Source: an uncultured Luminiphilus sp.
GTDB taxonomy: Bacteria > Pseudomonadota > Gammaproteobacteria > Pseudomonadales > Halieaceae
NCBI GenBank assembly: GCA_905182485.1
Contig: CAJJBO010000003.1
Span: forward strand, 62,001 to 126,000
Length of the DNA stretch: 64,000 nucleotides
Direction of reading: 5' to 3'
Shown: piece by piece, positions 1-8,650 of the stretch
How the letters are laid out: each line of letters opens with the position of its first letter
Position numbering within the stretch: the first letter of the stretch is position 1
Notes under the pieces: generated by a model
Told to the model about the DNA's origin: nothing
Seen by the model: only the letters and a program-made list of their open reading frames with translations
Databases searched by the model: none
Made by a program: the position numbers and the translations under genes

Positions 1-132
1 GCCGGCACCGACGCCGGCCCCCGTCTCAACAACCACCTCGGCTCCGAGGCGCACCAATTTCTTAATCGTCTCGGGGGTCGCAGAGACGCGATTCTCACCC
101 GGCTGGGTCTCACGGGGTATGACTAGTTGCAT
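1..132 (-). CDS. pntA: NAD(P) transhydrogenase subunit alpha, N-terminal fragment
   Basis: Only the first 44 codons are inside the window; the gene runs off the left edge. The peptide opens MQLVIPRETQPGENRVSATP and continues with a TIKKLVRLGAEVVVE stretch, the usual start of the alpha subunit of proton-translocating NAD(P) transhydrogenase (alanine dehydrogenase/PNT N-terminal domain). The enzyme moves hydride between NADH and NADP+ at the inner membrane, driven by the proton gradient, and so supplies NADPH. It is transcribed leftward, in the same direction as the ChrR gene upstream. The membrane part of the subunit and the beta subunit cannot be seen here. Confidence 0.85.
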   Translation of the reverse strand, partial: MQLVIPRETQPGENRVSATPETIKKLVRLGAEVVVETGAGVGAG

Positions 133-264
133 AGTGACGTTCGCCTGATTTTTTGGGGATCAATAAGTCCCGGTTGTGTTGAAACTGTGCTCGGCTGATT
201 ATCAGGGGTCACTACGCCGGCATTGCGCACTTGATCAGCGCCAATAAAGGCAAGTGAGGATCCA

Positions 265-918
265 TCAGCCAGCGTTTAGCTTTATCAGCGGGTTTAACCA
301 ACGATGTCGCAAGCGCGTAAAGCGTAATGGAGCATCTAATACCGCCAAACAAATACATTCCTCACCTTCGAGCGCCACTGGCGTGTGCTTATCCCAGCCT
401 TCTCGGACGATAAAATCGCCCGGGTGATACTCGCCAACCTCATCCGAGAACCCGCCACTCAGCACCAGTGTCATTTCACTGCCACCATGTGTGTGCTCCG
501 GAATCTTTCCGCCCTCAGCGATCCTATACAGCGCAAATTCGTGTTCTAGATCGCCGGTTTTCAAGTAACTAATGCTCAGTGATTGCGTCACGCGCTTCCA
601 CGCAAGATCCGCATAATCACCGTTGATGAGTCGATCCAATAGGCCCGGAAGTCTGTCATCGGACGCTTCGTTTCGGGCATATCGCAGGGGTTCAGGGTCG
701 TCTAGGCGTGCTAACACGCGATCCAGCATTGAATCTCCCACCGGCTGTGGGTCTAACTGCTCAAAATGAGCCCCTCCGATGTCTTCCAATCTCTCGACAA
801 TGTGCCGGCAGCGTTGACAGTAGCTCAAATGCGCTGCCACGCAGGCAGACTGCGCCACTGGGAGCACGCCGGCGGCATACTCGGTTAAAAACTCGGCAGG
901 TGGATGATGTTTCACCAT
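265..918 (-). CDS. chrR: ChrR-type zinc anti-sigma factor with cupin domain
   Basis: This 217-residue protein has the two-domain layout of ChrR, the anti-sigma factor that holds an ECF sigma inactive until singlet oxygen or organic hydroperoxide is sensed. The N-terminal anti-sigma domain carries H5, H30, C34 and C37, the spacing of the ChrR zinc site (H6, H31, C35, C38 in Rhodobacter). The C-terminal cupin domain (about residues 110-205) has HTHGGSE with H142, H144 and E148, plus H178, again the ChrR metal-ligand pattern. It lies 112 bases downstream of the ECF sigma gene on the same strand, as expected for a sigma/anti-sigma pair. A role in singlet-oxygen sensing is inferred from family and context. 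Confidence 0.92.
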   Translation of the reverse strand: MVKHHPPAEFLTEYAAGVLPVAQSACVAAHLSYCQRCRHIVERLEDIGGAHFEQLDPQPVGDSMLDRVLARLDDPEPLRYARNEASDDRLPGLLDRLINGDYADLAWKRVTQSLSISYLKTGDLEHEFALYRIAEGGKIPEHTHGGSEMTLVLSGGFSDEVGEYHPGDFIVREGWDKHTPVALEGEECICLAVLDAPLRFTRLRHRWLNPLIKLNAG

Positions 919-1030
919 GATTAACTAATCCAAACTATTTTCGTGTACTACACCCTACGAACGGCCTGTGCAAATGGTTCACGCCACAACGCTAATAAAC
1001 CTGTGGCATTTCAGCGCATCGCAGCCTGCT

Positions 1031-1652
1031 TCATGCCTCCATCAGGGCCTGCAATTTCTGTATTGCCAGCCGAACGCGCGACTTAACGGTACCCAACGGG
1101 AGATCAAGCTCTGCAGCTGCCTCAGAATGCGACTTTCCTTCCATATACACTTTGGCCAAGATTTGCGCCTGATCCGGCGGTAACTCACCCATCAGTTCAC
1201 GCACTCGCTCTGAGCCACGGCGTGTATGCAGGACGATGAAGGATTCCTCTTCCTCGCTTTCGAGTTCAAAGTCGTCAGAAGCCAGCGGCGTGTCAAATTT
1301 TTGCAGGCGACGAAACATGTCCGTGCGGCAGTTCCGGGCGATGGTGTAGACCCAAGTCGAAGCGGCGGCCTTCTCCGGATTAAACCCACCCGCCTTCTGC
1401 CAAACCTTCAGCATCACCTCTTGCACGAGTTCGTCGGCGTGGGTCGCAGATAAGCTCGAGCCCGATAGCGCGAAAGCTTTGATCAGCGGGGCAAAATGCC
1501 TGAAAAAACCGGGTAAACGCGGCACGATCCTGACTTTCACCCACGGAGACGAGCGCTTGGCTCCACTCGTCAGTCCTTCGCCCCGTTGGCACGTTCCACT
1601 TGCCACTGTTTTGTGCTGGGGACGCGGCGCTCTGGGTTGTTTTCTCCACCAT
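1031..1652 (-). CDS. rpoE: ECF (RpoE/ECF11-like) sigma factor, frame broken once
   Basis: An extracytoplasmic-function sigma factor, partner of the ChrR protein downstream. Start chosen at the ATG at 1652 (MVEKTTQSAAS), because the peptide then reaches DRAAFTRFFQ, the normal start of region 2. At about 1509-1513 the frame shifts by one extra base (read on the minus strand as CAGGCATTTTGCC) and the protein resumes as HFAPLIKAF. Region 2 follows (DELVQEVMLKVWQKA), with STWVYTIARNCRTDMFRR. The C-terminal region 4 contains LPPDQAQILAKVYMEGKSH and the helix-turn-helix LDLPLGTVKSRVRLAIQKL. Joined length is about 206 residues, normal for ECF sigmas. The break probably reflects a sequence error. Confidence 0.88.
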
Positions 1653-1757
1653 GTAGCACTCAAATATCGATCTGATCGACTAGCATACACATAGCCGGAC
1701 CGCCTTAACACCGTATTGAGGAGAAGATTTCGTCATTGAACTCATTAACACCGGCGC

Positions 1758-1787
1758 TGATCCGGCTTTCTGCACGCCCCGTAATTA
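1758..1787 (+). promoter_or_regulatory. Candidate ECF sigma (RpoE/ChrR) promoter
   Basis: TGATCC at 1758-1763 is followed after exactly 18 bases by TAATTA at 1782-1787. The Rhodobacter RpoE (ECF11) consensus is TGATCC, about 18 bases, then TAAG(A/T). The site lies 25-50 bases upstream of the FAD oxidoreductase start, pointing into that operon, in the divergent region shared with the sigma gene. The -35 match is exact; the -10 match is partial. Confidence 0.55.
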
Positions 1788-1830
1788 CTCGTACCTTCTT
1801 CTCCTCCTGATGACCGGAGTTTTGTCAGCA

Positions 1831-3096
1831 GTGAATATTGCAGTCATTGGAGCGGGCATCTCCGGGCTGGGATGCGCGTATCACCTGGCCAAAAGCGGCC
1901 ATCGTGTCCATATTTTTGAAGCCCGAGACCGGATTGGTGGCCATACGGCTACCTATGATGTGCAATTGGGTGCGCGCCGTTTCGCGATCGATACGGGCTT
2001 TATCGTCTATAACGATCGGAATTACCCCAATTTGGTCAGGCTTTTTGATGAATTAGGAGTCGCCACTCACGACACGTCGATGGGTTTCTCCGTCTGCGAC
2101 GAAGCGACTGGTCTGGAATATGCGGGTAATAATCTGAATACCCTGTTTGCGCAACGCGGCAATTTACTGTCTCCGAGCTTCCTTGGCATGGTTCGAGAGA
2201 TTCTTCGCTTTAACAAGCTGGCGGTCAGTGATCTCGACGCGGGTCGCTTGTCACCGCACCAGACCGTGGGTGACTACCTCTCCAATAACGGCTTTGGTGA
2301 TCATTTTGCCCGCCAGTACTTATTAGCGATGACATCGGCCATCTGGTCTGCAGATGCTGAGGATGCATACGATTTTCCGCTGGAGTTTTTTGTTCGTTTT
2401 TTCCGCAACCACGGCCTGCTGTCGTTAAAAGACCGCCCGCAGTGGCGCGTTGTAGAGGGCGGAAGCCGCGAGTATCTCGCACCGCTGACACAGCGCGTCG
2501 CTGACTCGATCCGCACGCGGATGCCGGTATCGCGCATTTTGCGGCCGCCAGGCAAGCCTGTCGTGGTGCAATTCACCAATGGCCAGACACGTGAATTTGA
2601 CGAGGTGGTCATCGCAACCCATTCAGACGAAGCATTGAAAATGCTGGGCGATCCGACCGATCACGAAAGATCCGTTCTGGGTGCCATGCCTTATCGCGAC
2701 AATGAAGTCATTTTGCACACCGATACTCGCCTGCTACCCAAGCAACAGCGAGCATGGTCCAGCTGGAACTATCGGTTAAAACCGGGGAACGGGCGCGCCA
2801 CAGTGACTTACAACATGAATATTTTGCAGGGTCTTGATGCACCCGAAACGTTTTGCGTCACTTTGAACGACACCGCTTCCATCAATCCGCGTCACATTTT
2901 AGGGCGCTTCAATTACGCGCACCCTCAATTCACGGTGGAGAGCATGCAAGCACAGCAACGCTGGGCTGATATTAATGGGCACAATGGCACGTGGTTTTGC
3001 GGCGCTTATTGGCAAAATGGTTTTCACGAAGACGGCCTCGCCAGCGGACTCCGCGTAGCAGAAAGCCTGTGCTCCGCTCGCCAGATGGCGGCGTGA
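1831..3096 (+). CDS. FAD-dependent amine-oxidase-like oxidoreductase
   Basis: This flavoprotein of about 421 residues begins with the dinucleotide-binding fold IAVIGAGISGLGCAYHLA and the adjacent EARDRIGGHTAT loop of the amine oxidase/protoporphyrinogen oxidase superfamily. I prefer the GTG at 1831 (MNIAVIGAG, with GGAG upstream at 1815) over the ATG at 1810, because homologues normally begin just before the nucleotide-binding strand. It overlaps the next gene by four bases (GTGA). With DUF1365 and a cyclopropane-fatty-acid synthase it forms the lipid-modification set often found in RpoE-ChrR regulons. It probably acts on membrane fatty acyl chains; the exact reaction is not shown by the sequence. 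Confidence 0.88.
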   Translation: MNIAVIGAGISGLGCAYHLAKSGHRVHIFEARDRIGGHTATYDVQLGARRFAIDTGFIVYNDRNYPNLVRLFDELGVATHDTSMGFSVCDEATGLEYAGNNLNTLFAQRGNLLSPSFLGMVREILRFNKLAVSDLDAGRLSPHQTVGDYLSNNGFGDHFARQYLLAMTSAIWSADAEDAYDFPLEFFVRFFRNHGLLSLKDRPQWRVVEGGSREYLAPLTQRVADSIRTRMPVSRILRPPGKPVVVQFTNGQTREFDEVVIATHSDEALKMLGDPTDHERSVLGAMPYRDNEVILHTDTRLLPKQQRAWSSWNYRLKPGNGRATVTYNMNILQGLDAPETFCVTLNDTASINPRHILGRFNYAHPQFTVESMQAQQRWADINGHNGTWFCGAYWQNGFHEDGLASGLRVAESLCSARQMAA

Positions 3097-3839
3097 AAGC
3101 AGCACTGTATAAGGGTACGCTCCACCACGCCCGACACACCCCAAAGAAACACGCCTTCTCTTACAGCGTCTTCATGCCATTTGTGGAACTGAGTTCGCTG
3201 AACGAGCTCACTCAAGCGTTGCCACTGTGGTCCACCAAACGTTGGGCGCCGGCTCGTTTTGTCAGAACTGATTTTCTAGGGGCCGAAGACGTGCCCCTCA
3301 TCGAGGCCGTTCAAGATCGTATTTTTGAAGAAACGGGTGAACGACACACCGGGCCCGTTTACCTACTCGCTAACTGGCGTTATTTCGGTTACCAAAACAA
3401 TCCCATCGCGGTCTACTACTGTTATTGCGAACAGAATAAGGTCCTGCAATACCTCGTTGCAGAGGTCACCAACACCCCCTGGGGTGAGCGCCATAGCTAT
3501 GTGTTACCGGTCCCGGATGACAACGCACCGCTTACGGCAGAGTTCGAAAAAGAACTCTATGTCTCCCCTTTTAACCCGATGAATATGACCTATCGCTGGC
3601 ATAGCAATGCGCCGGATAATGCGCTGCAGATTCAGATTACGCTGTTTGCGGCTGAGCAGCGCGTGTTTGATGCCCAGCTGTCGCTCACGGCCACGCCACT
3701 GGACGCGCGCTCAGCGATGAAAGCGATCGCTGCCTACCCCTTTATGACGATCAAAGTGGTGATTGCAATCTATTGGGAGGCCTTGCGTCTGTTTTTGAAA
3801 GGCGTCAGCCTGCATGCTCATCCGAAAAGATCCCACTAA
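3093..3839 (+). CDS. DUF1365 family protein
   Basis: About 248 residues when started at the GTG at 3093, which overlaps the stop of the oxidoreductase as GTGA. The protein begins MKAALYKGTLHHARHTPKKH, the typical DUF1365 opening, with the conserved HAFSYSVFMPFVEL stretch and NPIAVYYCY in the middle. Upstream in-frame codons would run far into the preceding gene and are unlikely. DUF1365 proteins are routinely encoded between an amine-oxidase-like flavoprotein and a CFA-type methyltransferase, and this family is linked to membrane lipid modification under light or oxidative stress. Its biochemical activity is not evident from motifs. Confidence 0.88.
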   Translation: MKAALYKGTLHHARHTPKKHAFSYSVFMPFVELSSLNELTQALPLWSTKRWAPARFVRTDFLGAEDVPLIEAVQDRIFEETGERHTGPVYLLANWRYFGYQNNPIAVYYCYCEQNKVLQYLVAEVTNTPWGERHSYVLPVPDDNAPLTAEFEKELYVSPFNPMNMTYRWHSNAPDNALQIQITLFAAEQRVFDAQLSLTATPLDARSAMKAIAAYPFMTIKVVIAIYWEALRLFLKGVSLHAHPKRSH

Positions 3840-3878
3840 TATCACTCTCGACGTCAAACATCTTTGCTGAGGACCCGC

Positions 3879-5135
3879 ATGAGCGAGTATCGCGTTAAGA
3901 ACATCTCTAAACTCCCCATGCTCTTTGGACAAAAGCAGGGCGGGCTGGCAAGAACCCTAATACTGACAGTGCTCGGGAAGCTTCAGGTGGGCTCGCTGAC
4001 GATGGTAGAGCAAGATGAGACGCTATTATTTGGGTCAAAAACAGATCCTGCAGGCCCCCACGCCGAAGTGCATGTCCACGATCTTGACCTTTACCGTCGT
4101 ATTTTAACCGGCGGCACCATTGCGGCGGGCGAGACCTACATAGAAGGCCTATGGAGTAGCCCTAATCTCACGGAGGTCACGCGCGCCTTTAGCGGCAATA
4201 TGGCGATGCTCGAGGCGATGTCCGATCAACAAAATTGGCTCCTCCGTCTCGCCTTGAAAACAACTCACTGGGGCCGCAGGAATACGGCCGCAAGATCGCG
4301 GGAGAATATCGCTGCGCATTACGATTTGGGTAACGAATTTTTTTCACTCTTCCTCGACCCCAGCATGATGTACTCCGCCGCCGTATTCCCAACATCGCAA
4401 AGCGATCTCGCGGCCGCATCTCAGCACAAGCTGCAACTCATCTGTGAAGATCTGGAACTGAAGCCCGAGGATCACCTCGTCGAAATTGGGACCGGCTGGG
4501 GCGGCATGGCGATCTATGCAGCAGAGCATTATCACTGCCGTGTCACCACCACCACCATTTCAAAGGAGCAATTTGACTACGCCGCAGAGGCGGTCAAAAA
4601 ACGCGGGTTACAGGACCGCATCACTGTGCTCTTTGATGATTACCGGGATCTTGACGGTCAGTTCGACAAATTGGTCTCTATTGAAATGATTGAGGCAGTG
4701 GGGCATCAGTTCTATGACACCTACTTTGGCACGCTGAGCAGGCTGCTGAAGCCAGACGGTAAAGCCGTTATTCAGTCGATTACCATGACCGATCAACGCT
4801 ATGAACAAGCCAGAGACGCAGTCGATTTTATCAAGCGTTATATCTTTCCTGGCGGCTGCCTACCCTCGCTCAACGTCATCAGCAATGCGGTGGCCAACGT
4901 CACAGATATGCAACTCAGTGGCTTACGCGATATCACTCGCGATTACGCTGATACCCTACAAGATTGGCATGACACTTTTCTCACTCAGCTTGATCAAGTT
5001 CGCGCAATGGGCTTTGATGACCGATTCATCCGCATGTGGCGATATTATCTGAGCTACTGTGAGGGGGGCTTTCGAGAACGTATTATTGGAACTTACCAAA
5101 TTACGATGACGAAACCTTATTATCGACCCAACTGA
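3879..5135 (+). CDS. cfa: Cyclopropane-fatty-acyl-phospholipid synthase family methyltransferase
   Basis: An S-adenosylmethionine-dependent enzyme that adds a methylene or methyl group to unsaturated acyl chains of phospholipids. Start chosen at 3879 (MSEYRVKNISK), preceded by GAGGA. It has the family core: AAHYDLGNEFFSLFLDPSMMYS, the AdoMet loop LVEIGTGWGGMAIYAAEHY, SIEMIEAVGHQ, and FPGGCLPSL with the conserved cysteine. At about 418 residues it has the expected length. It is the third gene of the operon controlled in all likelihood by the divergent ECF sigma. It could make cyclopropane fatty acids or a methylated precursor of furan fatty acids, as proposed for some RpoE-ChrR regulons; the sequence does not decide. 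Confidence 0.93.
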   Translation: MSEYRVKNISKLPMLFGQKQGGLARTLILTVLGKLQVGSLTMVEQDETLLFGSKTDPAGPHAEVHVHDLDLYRRILTGGTIAAGETYIEGLWSSPNLTEVTRAFSGNMAMLEAMSDQQNWLLRLALKTTHWGRRNTAARSRENIAAHYDLGNEFFSLFLDPSMMYSAAVFPTSQSDLAAASQHKLQLICEDLELKPEDHLVEIGTGWGGMAIYAAEHYHCRVTTTTISKEQFDYAAEAVKKRGLQDRITVLFDDYRDLDGQFDKLVSIEMIEAVGHQFYDTYFGTLSRLLKPDGKAVIQSITMTDQRYEQARDAVDFIKRYIFPGGCLPSLNVISNAVANVTDMQLSGLRDITRDYADTLQDWHDTFLTQLDQVRAMGFDDRFIRMWRYYLSYCEGGFRERIIGTYQITMTKPYYRPN

Positions 5136-5144
5136 CCAGATTAT

Positions 5145-6561
5145 ATGCTGCTGTCCTTAGCACCGATCTTATTACTCGTAGCGCTGCTATCGACGTCGGT
5201 TGCTCTGTTCGGGTCTGATGCGTCTTATGGCCCCAATCAAGTCGCACTCGTCGTTGCGGCAGGGGCGACCATGCTGGTCGGATGGCGGCGCGGCATGAGC
5301 TGGCAGCAGATCCAAGACGGTATGGTCGGTGCCATTACCGTATCGATTATGCCAATGATGATTCTGCTCTCCGTTGGCGCTTTAATCGGTAGCTGGATCA
5401 TCAGTGGCACCGTCCCCGGCATGATTTTTTACGGATTGCAGTTACTCAATCCTGATATTTTCTATGCTGCATCAGCCGTTATTTGTGCACTCGCATCATT
5501 GAGTCTGGGCAGCTCGTGGACAGTTGCCGGTACTCTGGGCATTGGCCTCATGGGCATTGCGACAACCTATGGCTTATCCCCCGCCATTACCGCCGGCGCG
5601 ATTATCTCGGGCGCTTATTTCGGCGATAAACTATCGCCGCTCTCGGATACAACCAATCTTGCTGCAGCAGCCGTTGGGGTCGACCTATTTGAGCACATTA
5701 AAAATATGCTGTGGACGACCTTGCCGGCGTTTGCGTTGGCCCTGCTCTTTTTTGCCATTATTGGCAGTGAGGGGGCGGCCGCACCCGATGACATTACTCG
5801 TATCCGAGCCGCACTGTCTGATCAATTTGCTATCACCCCCTGGGTGCTGTCGCCGCTGGTGCTGATGCTGGCAATGATTTACTTCAAGATCCCCGCTTAC
5901 CCCGCCATCTTACTGTGCACGCTTTGCGGTGCCGCTTATGGTGCGGTTTTTCAGCCCGAAGTAGTGCGCACCATGGCACTAACAGCGCATCCAGAGTCGC
6001 CTGCACCCCTGTTACAGGGGGTGTGGATGGCGCTCTTCTCAGGAGATGATTCGCCGGCTGGCATGGATCAAGTACTAGCTGCTCGATAAGGGTGGCTTGG
6101 CCAGCATGCTCAATACCATCTTCCTGATTCTTACTGCTATGACCTTTGGTGGGTTACTCGATAGCACCGGCATTTTGCGACAATTGCTCGACTTGGTTTT
6201 AAAAGGTGTAAAACGGACGGGCGACCTGATTCTGGCAACGGTAGGAGGTGGGATCATTACTAATATTTTAGCGGCGGATCAATTTCTCGCGATCACCTTA
6301 CCCGGGCGATTGTTTATTTCTGCGTACGATGATCGTGGACTGAGCCGCCTGAGTTTATCAAGAACACTCGAAGATTCGGCAACACTCACCTCCGTACTGG
6401 TGCCCTGGAATACCTGTGGTGCTTTTATGGCGGCAACATTGGGGGTGGCTACCTTCACCTACGCACCCTACGCTCTGTTTAACCTGATCTGTCCGGTCCT
6501 CGCGGTGCTTTTTGGCTACCTGATGATTGCCCAGCCACAGCAGACCGCAGTGAATTCATGA
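5145..6561 (+). CDS. nhaC: NhaC-family Na+/H+ antiporter, frame broken once
   Basis: A polytopic inner-membrane antiporter. The first part (5145 to about 6080) has many hydrophobic helices and the NhaC signatures SLGSSWTVAGTLG and GAYFGDKLSPLSDTTNLAAA. The frame then hits TAA at 6087 (one extra base between 6079 and 6090), and the protein resumes as GGLASMLNTIFLILTAMTFGG and ends with more membrane helices (AADQFLAITLPGRLF, SVLVPWNTCGAFMAATLG). Joined length of about 471 residues fits the family. It starts nine bases after the CFA synthase stop and may belong to the same transcript. It exchanges Na+ for protons and aids pH and salt homeostasis. Confidence 0.87.
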
Positions 6562-6995
6562 ACTGGGATTATGATCAGCCGTTCACCCTCGCAGTAACCG
6601 TTAAGCCTCACCATATTGACGCACTGGATCACACACGCAACACCCATTACGTCGACTGGTGCATGGAGGCTGCATGGGCTCATACCTCAGCCCTAGGGTT
6701 GGGTCCAGAGGAATACCGGCGGCTCGACCGCGCAATGGCGCTGACGCATGCCGAATATGATTATCTCAAAGCCACGCGATCGGGCGACGAGTTACTCGTT
6801 GGCACGTGGATTACCCAATGGATTGGTAAGATAAAGATGATTCGCCGTCTTCAAATCCACTGCCTGCGTTCTGGCGATACCGTTTTCCGAGGCCATTTGG
6901 AATTTGTCTGTATCGAAATTTCCTCGGGGCTCCCGAAAAGACCTCCTAAGGCGTTTATCGAGCGATATGGGCAAGCTTTGGTCAGCAACGGATAA
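6558..6995 (+). CDS. Acyl-CoA thioesterase, 4HBT hotdog-fold
   Basis: A 145-residue protein starting with an ATG that overlaps the nhaC stop (ATGA). The opening VTVKPHHIDALDHTRNTHYVDWCMEAAW is the conserved active-site region of YbgC/4-hydroxybenzoyl-CoA-type thioesterases (the D-x-L/M-x-H-x-N-x3-Y pattern). It is followed by the EYDYLKATRSGDELLVGTWI strand region. It would hydrolyse acyl-CoA thioesters in the cytoplasm; the substrate is unknown. Translational coupling to nhaC suggests cotranscription, not a shared pathway. Confidence 0.85.
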   Translation: MNWDYDQPFTLAVTVKPHHIDALDHTRNTHYVDWCMEAAWAHTSALGLGPEEYRRLDRAMALTHAEYDYLKATRSGDELLVGTWITQWIGKIKMIRRLQIHCLRSGDTVFRGHLEFVCIEISSGLPKRPPKAFIERYGQALVSNG

Positions 6996-7039
6996 CAAGT
7001 CGGTTAGTGAGGCGAGTCAGCCAAGGATTGGCCTCATCT

Positions 7040-8005
7040 TTAGGCACGATGCCAATCAAAACTGAGTGTCTCGGCCAGGCTACTCACGCCTGTCTGGAGG
7101 GCTAATAGCCGATCGACCCCCAAGGCAACACCGGCACAATCGGGCAACCCCTCGGCCTGAGCGGCAAGCAAGCGCTGGTCGAGCTCACGCATGGGTAGCC
7201 CCCTTTGCTGTCGCTGCTCGTTGTCTGCTAAAAATTGCGCGGTGAGCCCAGCAACATCACATTGTTCCCAGTAGCCGTTGGCTACTTCGCATCCATCGAC
7301 GTAACACTCGAAGCGAGCGGCAACAGCACCGCGATCGACCGCCATCGTTCTGGCCAGAGCAGCTTGCGATACCGGAAATTCCGTCACAAAAACAACACCC
7401 CAGTCACTGATTTTAGACTCAATACAATGGCTCATTAACAACGCCAAGGCAGCGTCGTAATCGAGATCAGGAGGAATATCACCAATGCGCTGATGGGCAA
7501 CGTCAAGTAATTGAGGACGGCCAATGCCGGGGTCAAAGAGGTCAACGCTCAGGTGCTCTTGAAACAACGCGCGATACGTCCATACCTGCCAGCCAGTCCG
7601 GCCCAGCATCTCGCATATCAATTCAGCTACCTCACGAATTAACATCCGATGGTCCCAGTCAACTCGATACCACTCCAGCAGTGAAAACTCAGGATTATGA
7701 TGACGACCCGACTCTTCTTTTCGAAAGGCTTTGCTGATCTGAAAAATATCGCCTGATCCAGCCGCGAGTAACCGCTTCATCGCAAACTCCGGTGAGGTTT
7801 GCAGGAACCGATAAGGGCTCGCGCCCATAACATCGGTCGAGACTGCAAACACCTCAAGATTAGGATCAGGAACGGTTGCCTGAGCAAGCAGTGGCGTCTC
7901 CACCTCCATCACATTTCGCGCTGCAAAAAAGTCGCGAAGCTGATGCAGTAATCTCGCTCGGGCCGCGATCGTATCGAGCGACGCAGAGGGTCGCCAATCG
8001 CTCAT
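7040..8005 (-). CDS. epmA: EF-P--(R)-beta-lysine ligase EpmA
   Basis: A 321-residue class II lysyl-tRNA-synthetase paralogue without an anticodon-binding domain, the hallmark of EpmA (PoxA/GenX). Visible motifs are ARNVMEVETPLLAQATVPDP near residue 30, motif 2 FRKEESGRHHNPEFSLLEWY, and motif 3 GVALGVDRLLAL near the C-terminus. It attaches (R)-beta-lysine to Lys34 of elongation factor P. The efp gene lies directly upstream on the same strand with a 3-base gap, supporting the assignment. The partner aminomutase EpmB is not in this window. Confidence 0.95.
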   Translation of the reverse strand: MSDWRPSASLDTIAARARLLHQLRDFFAARNVMEVETPLLAQATVPDPNLEVFAVSTDVMGASPYRFLQTSPEFAMKRLLAAGSGDIFQISKAFRKEESGRHHNPEFSLLEWYRVDWDHRMLIREVAELICEMLGRTGWQVWTYRALFQEHLSVDLFDPGIGRPQLLDVAHQRIGDIPPDLDYDAALALLMSHCIESKISDWGVVFVTEFPVSQAALARTMAVDRGAVAARFECYVDGCEVANGYWEQCDVAGLTAQFLADNEQRQQRGLPMRELDQRLLAAQAEGLPDCAGVALGVDRLLALQTGVSSLAETLSFDWHRA

Positions 8006-8008
8006 CGG

Positions 8009-8581
8009 TTAGCTTTTGCTGGCGCGACTCACGTATTCGCCACTTCGCGTGTCAATACGAATCACTTCTCCCTCGGTAATAAAAAGCGGCACTCGCACCA
8101 CGGCACCGGTACTCAACGTCGCGGGCTTGCTCCCACCTTGTGCAGTATCGCCTTTCAAGCCGGGATCGGTTTCTGTTATGGCCAGTTCGATAAAGTTCGG
8201 TGGAGTGACCGCCAGTGGTGCGCCGTTATACAACGTCACTTCGTATTGCTCCTGTTCTTTAAGCCACTTTTCAGTCTCTGCCACAGCGTCGCGATCTGCA
8301 GCGAATTGCTCGTAGGACGCGGGGTCCATGAAATACCAAAACTCGCCATCGGTATACGAGTACTCAAGCGTCATATCCATGACGTCTGCTCCCTCGAGCG
8401 AGTCACCGGACTTAAAGGTACGCTCCCAAACCCTACCCGATTTCAAGTTGCGCATTTTCACACGGTTAAATGCCTGCCCTTTACCCGGCTTCACGAACTC
8501 ATTTTCAAGGATCGAGCAGGGGTCGCCATCCAGCATAACCTTCAGGCCAGATTTGAATTCATTCGTCGAGAAGTTTGCCAT
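8009..8581 (-). CDS. efp: Elongation factor P
   Basis: A 190-residue EF-P, which binds between the P and E sites of stalled ribosomes and promotes peptide bond formation at polyproline stretches. The N-terminal domain contains [19 protein letters not shown], with Lys34 in PGKGQ, the lysine modified by EpmA. The central and C-terminal OB domains end in [27 protein letters not shown]. Length and start ([20 protein letters not shown]) match the family. epmA follows immediately, so substrate and modifier are made together. Confidence 0.97.
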   Translation of the reverse strand: MANFSTNEFKSGLKVMLDGDPCSILENEFVKPGKGQAFNRVKMRNLKSGRVWERTFKSGDSLEGADVMDMTLEYSYTDGEFWYFMDPASYEQFAADRDAVAETEKWLKEQEQYEVTLYNGAPLAVTPPNFIELAITETDPGLKGDTAQGGSKPATLSTGAVVRVPLFITEGEVIRIDTRSGEYVSRASKS

Positions 8582-8650
8582 TATCGGGGACCCATTTGGT
8601 AAAGAAGACTATGATACCGCAGGCAATTACCAAGGTGCATCTGCCGATTT

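Noticed and set aside
6996-7039. Hairpin GCCAA-GGA-TTGGC between the thioesterase and epmA stops as a bidirectional terminator
   Set aside because: The stem is only five pairs, with no convincing T run on either strand.
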